Part shown: positions 5,097-7,776 of the stretch, piece after piece
Numbering within the stretch: the stretch's first letter is position 1
Layout of the letters: the number at the start of each line of letters is the position of its first letter
NCBI GenBank assembly: GCA_902772625.1
Contig: CACYBP010000140.1
Span: 1 to 7,776 of the forward strand
Reading direction: 5' to 3'
Origin: Oscillospiraceae bacterium
Lineage (GTDB): Bacteria > Bacillota > Clostridia > Oscillospirales > QAMX01
DNA length: 7,776 nt
The notes under the pieces: generated by a model
What the model was told of the DNA's origin: nothing
The model's database searches: none
Seen by the model: the letters and a program-made list of their open reading frames with translations, nothing else
Position numbers and translations under genes: made by a program

Positions 5097-6416
5097 TCAG
5101 GAGGGATCGGTGACGATCCCCATGAAAAGGGGCACGCCGGTTTCGGGCTCGACGATCAGATAGACGAAGGGCTCGTCGAAGGTCATCTCCACCGGCTGTT
5201 CCTCCACCGCGGTGGCGCCGCTCACGGCGATCATGGTGGCGGCGGCCGCCTCGGTGCCCTCCTCGTCCACGATGATCTTCACCTTCTGCAGGACTTTTCC
5301 GAGGTAAAGGTTCGCGCCGTCGGCGCCGAAGCCCATCCGGCTGAAGTCGGCCTCCTCCTGATCAAAGGCCGAGGAAATGCCGAGAGACGGCAGGACCGGG
5401 GTCATATCCAACGTGCATTCGCTTTCCAGCTTGGGAAGCGCGAGACTGACCTTCCGCTCGGCGGCGGAGGAGGAAAGAGACGCGATCTTCTCGCCCGAAA
5501 GGCTTTTCAGAAGCTCCTCCGCGCCGATCCCCCGGGGCTTGAGAGCGATATACTCCGCGCCGTTCCGATAGGGAAGGATCACGCCGGTGAAGTCCTTATC
5601 CTCGAAGAAGGGCGTATAGCGGATGCTGTGCATGAAGGGCACGGTCACCGCGTCCTTTCCGGCGGGACGGAATTCCTGATCCCAGGTGCCTTCGAAATCG
5701 AAGGGGAGAGCCCATTTTGCCTTCATGTAAAGGGTGTTGATCAGGACCAGCGCCGTCTCGGGCGGCAGGGGATCCCCGAGCATGGAGGGGATCAGGCCCC
5801 GGGTCTTTTCACTGACCCAGGCGTTTACCGCGTCGAGGGTCTCCTTCGAGGGGAGATTCGCGGAAAACACGTCGGCGCCGAAGGCCGAGACCAGGGCCTC
5901 CAGATAGCTCTTCCGGATCTCCGACTTGTCGTCCACCCAGGCTGAATTTGCCGTGGAGAAGATATTCTCTTCGTCGTTTCCGTCCCGGAGGTTTTTCTCG
6001 AGTGCGGCGGCCGCCTTTTCAAGCGTTTCGGCGTCGCCCCCGAGAAGCGTCCGGAATTCTTCGGCGGTGGCGCCGTCCGCGCCTTCCGCGGCCATGGCCA
6101 GGGCGATCCAGACCGAAAGGGGCGAGATCACCGGGTTTTCGCCGTCGGAGGCGAGAAGCAGCTCCTTTCCGAGATCGCCCACGGCACGGAAGGCCGGATC
6201 GTCGGGCGAAAGGGTTTCCGGGGCGGCCTTCTTATCGACCATGGCCGAAAGCGAGACCGGACCCGAAAGGGCTTCGGCATGGACCGTTTCCTCCGAAACC
6301 GGTCTTTCGCCGCCCGGTTCCCCGGGCTTTCCGGGATCGGACGGGGGAGAGGAGGCGCATCCCGCCGCGGTGAGAAGCATGGCGAAGATCAGAAGAGAGG
6401 AGAGAAGCTTTTTCAT
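5097..6416 (-). CDS. Lipoprotein serpin, second of a tandem pair (Ala/Val-type reactive loop)
   Basis: A 439-residue serpin, a suicide inhibitor of serine or cysteine proteases. MKKLLSSLLIFAMLLTAAGC is a lipoprotein signal with the lipidated Cys at 20. A Pro/Gly/Glu-rich linker (21-73) precedes the serpin fold. Fold hallmarks are NPVISPLSV (94-102), NAWVSEKTRGLIP (198-210), ALVLINTLYMKAKW (222-235), VPFMH (259-263) and the C-terminal PFVYLIVEPETGVPLFMG. The hinge EEGTEAAAAT (385-394) is canonical for inhibitory serpins. Counting from it, P1-P1' is Ala401-Thr402 within MIAVSGATAVEEQP. The loop is about four residues longer than in alpha-1-antitrypsin, so the scissile bond may shift. Small residues suggest an elastase-like target. 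I chose the ATG at 6416 because the AAAGG SD is nine bases away, whereas it touches the ATG at 6425. Only 13 nt separate it from the upstream serpin, so it is cotranscribed. Confidence 0.93.
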   Translation of the reverse strand: MKKLLSSLLIFAMLLTAAGCASSPPSDPGKPGEPGGERPVSEETVHAEALSGPVSLSAMVDKKAAPETLSPDDPAFRAVGDLGKELLLASDGENPVISPLSVWIALAMAAEGADGATAEEFRTLLGGDAETLEKAAAALEKNLRDGNDEENIFSTANSAWVDDKSEIRKSYLEALVSAFGADVFSANLPSKETLDAVNAWVSEKTRGLIPSMLGDPLPPETALVLINTLYMKAKWALPFDFEGTWDQEFRPAGKDAVTVPFMHSIRYTPFFEDKDFTGVILPYRNGAEYIALKPRGIGAEELLKSLSGEKIASLSSSAAERKVSLALPKLESECTLDMTPVLPSLGISSAFDQEEADFSRMGFGADGANLYLGKVLQKVKIIVDEEGTEAAAATMIAVSGATAVEEQPVEMTFDEPFVYLIVEPETGVPLFMGIVTDPS

Positions 6417-6425
6417 ATCGTTCAT

Positions 6426-6432
6426 CCTTTCA
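6426..6432 (-). promoter_or_regulatory. SD overlapping the upstream serpin's stop codon
   Basis: The minus strand reads TGAAAGG: the stop codon of the first serpin (6432-6430) runs into AAAGG (6430-6426). The sequence then reads ATGAACGATATG. The second ATG (6416) is at normal SD spacing. The overlap implies translational coupling of the two serpins. Confidence 0.65.
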
Positions 6433-7767
6433 GAGGGAAGGATCGGTGACGATCCCCGTAAAGAGCGGGACCCCCGTGGCGCCGTCCAGGACGGCGTAGA
6501 AGAAGGGCTGATCAAAGGTGAGGACAACGGCCGGATCAGGCACGCTTTCCCACTCCATGCCGACAAAAGTGGCCGCTGCGCCTTCGGCGCCGTTTTCGTC
6601 CACGGCAAGCCGGACCTTCCCCCCGGCGCTTCCGATGAAGAGCCGGCCGCCCGAGGGACCGGCGCCCATCCGGCTGAAATCGGCCGAATACGGATCGAAG
6701 GCCGAGGCAAGGCCCAGACCCGGCAGGATCTCTTTCAGATCAAGCCCGGATTCCGCCGTGAAGGAGGGAAGCGAGAGATCGATGCATTTTTCTTTTCCGG
6801 AAAGGGAGGCGAGGGTCTCGCCGTCCATCTTTTCCGCAAGCGCCCGGACGTCGATGTCCCGGGGCAGCAGAAGGACCATTTTCGCGTTTTTTCCCGGCGC
6901 GCCTTCAAAGGGGAGGCACACCCCGGCGAAATCGCCGGAGGTGAGGTATTGGAAAGATTCCTCGGAGCTGTGCATAAAGGGGACCGTGACCTTCCTGCCG
7001 TCCGAAGTGTGAAAAGTTCCGTCGCGGGTGGCGTTCTTGTTGAAGGGGGTGCGCCACGCGCCCTTGAAATACAGGGCGTTGATCAGGACCAGGACCGTGT
7101 TGGGATCCAGAGGCTTGGAAAAGAGCTCGGGGATCTTGCCCCGGGTCTTCTCCTTCACCCAGTCGTTCATGGCTTTGGTCGCGTTTTCGGAGGAAAGTTT
7201 GCCTGAAAAGCCCTCCGCCCGGTAGCTTCCGGCCAGCTTGCGGAGGTACTCCTCCCGGATCTCTGCGTCGGGATCGACCCAGACCGAATCGGAAAGCGTG
7301 AGTTCGTTTTTCCCGTCCGAAAGGAGATCCAGAAGGGCGAAGAGGTCCCGGAGCGCCTGGCTCCGCGTTTCGGCGTCGCTTCCGAGAAGCGCGTCGAATT
7401 CCTCCGCGGTCACCCCGTCCGCGCCTTCCGCCGCCATGGACAGGGCGACGTAGACCGAAAGGGGAGAAACCACGGGGTTTTCGCCCGCGACGAAGGGAAG
7501 AAGCTTTCGCCCGAGATCGCCCACCGCGGCGTAAGAGGTCTCCGCGGCGTCTCCGGCCCGCCCCGCTTCCGCCTCCATCCCCCGGGTCAGAAGCGTGACC
7601 GCCGGGGCGTCACCGGGGTCTTGGGCCCCGGTACCGGAAACTTCGGTCCCGGTTCCGGACAAAGATCCCGCCGGATCGGTTTCGGGATCCATCCGGCTTC
7701 CCTCCCCGCATCCCGCGGCGGAGAGAAGAAGCGCGAGGATCAGAAAAATACAGAAGATTCGTTTCAC
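6430..7767 (-). CDS. Lipoprotein serpin, first of a tandem pair (acidic/aromatic reactive loop)
   Basis: A 445-residue serpin starting with GTG at 7767 and carrying the lipoprotein signal MKRIFCIFLILALLLSAAGC (Cys20). A Gly/Ser/Thr/Asp/Glu linker (about 21-78) should hold the inhibitor away from the membrane. Fold hallmarks are NPVVSPLSV (97-105), NATKAMNDWVKEKTRGKIP (195-213), LVLINALYFKGAW (226-238), VPFMH (262-266) and PFFYAVLDGATGVPLFTG near the end. The hinge reads ENGAEGAAAT (391-400), with Ala at P14 and Gly at P12 instead of the common Thr and Ala. All are small, so insertion remains possible. Counting places P1-P1' at Glu407-Ser408 in FVGMEWESVPDP. The loop is about three residues longer than in alpha-1-antitrypsin. 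No stop codon lies upstream within the window, so a start further left in transcription cannot be excluded, but the signal peptide favours this GTG. The operon promoter is outside the window. Confidence 0.92.
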   Translation of the reverse strand: MKRIFCIFLILALLLSAAGCGEGSRMDPETDPAGSLSGTGTEVSGTGAQDPGDAPAVTLLTRGMEAEAGRAGDAAETSYAAVGDLGRKLLPFVAGENPVVSPLSVYVALSMAAEGADGVTAEEFDALLGSDAETRSQALRDLFALLDLLSDGKNELTLSDSVWVDPDAEIREEYLRKLAGSYRAEGFSGKLSSENATKAMNDWVKEKTRGKIPELFSKPLDPNTVLVLINALYFKGAWRTPFNKNATRDGTFHTSDGRKVTVPFMHSSEESFQYLTSGDFAGVCLPFEGAPGKNAKMVLLLPRDIDVRALAEKMDGETLASLSGKEKCIDLSLPSFTAESGLDLKEILPGLGLASAFDPYSADFSRMGAGPSGGRLFIGSAGGKVRLAVDENGAEGAAATFVGMEWESVPDPAVVLTFDQPFFYAVLDGATGVPLFTGIVTDPSL

Positions 7768-7776
7768 AGGGTATCC

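Noticed and set aside
6417..6710. N-terminal extension of the second serpin to a start at 6710
   Set aside because: The extra residues overlap the first serpin's reactive-loop coding region in another frame and would bury a perfect lipoprotein signal peptide inside the protein.
4659..7206. Long plus-strand open frames 4659-5945 and 5926-7206 opposite the propeller and serpin genes
   Set aside because: They run across gene boundaries and, in the first case, across a promoter and a strong terminator. No SD or family signature was seen.

Overview
The window is GC-rich and densely coded. It looks like a piece of a Gram-positive chromosome, probably a high-GC gut-type clostridial (Firmicutes/Bacillota) genome. 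Support: strong SD sequences (AAGGAGG, AAAAGGGG), sigma-A promoters of the TTGACA-17/18-TATAAT type, and two lipoproteins with short 'MKK...LLxAAGC' signal peptides. No rRNA, tRNA, transposase or other taxonomic marker is present, so the lineage is an inference. Because of the high GC content, most long open frames on opposite strands are shadows. I accept six real genes.

Layout. 1-99: non-coding, with a 22-nt direct repeat in two copies. 100-1152 (-): Gfo/Idh/MocA-family NAD(P)-dependent sugar oxidoreductase. 1153-1310: divergent promoter region with one good promoter for each flanking gene. 1311-2615 (+): GH27-type alpha-galactosidase-like glycoside hydrolase. 2656-2685: perfect palindromic bidirectional terminator between convergent genes. 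2700-3392 (-): PnuC-like vitamin/nucleoside transporter. 3474-4931 (-): cytoplasmic beta-propeller protein resembling the GH32/GH43 superfamily, with its own promoter overlapped by a 17-bp inverted repeat. 5018-5058: strong terminator of the serpin operon. 5097-6416 and 6430-7767 (-): two tandem lipoprotein serpins, translationally coupled. The operon's promoter lies beyond the right edge.

How they fit together. The first two genes and the propeller protein suggest carbohydrate catabolism: glycoside cleavage by the GH27 enzyme and sugar oxidation by the oxidoreductase. No sugar transporter or regulator is in the window, so the substrate cannot be read from it. The serpin pair is a separate unit. 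Both are predicted to sit on the outer face of the membrane on disordered linkers. Both have inhibitory-type hinges but entirely different reactive-centre loops, as expected for protease inhibitors aimed at two kinds of protease. This pair is the most interesting item in the window.
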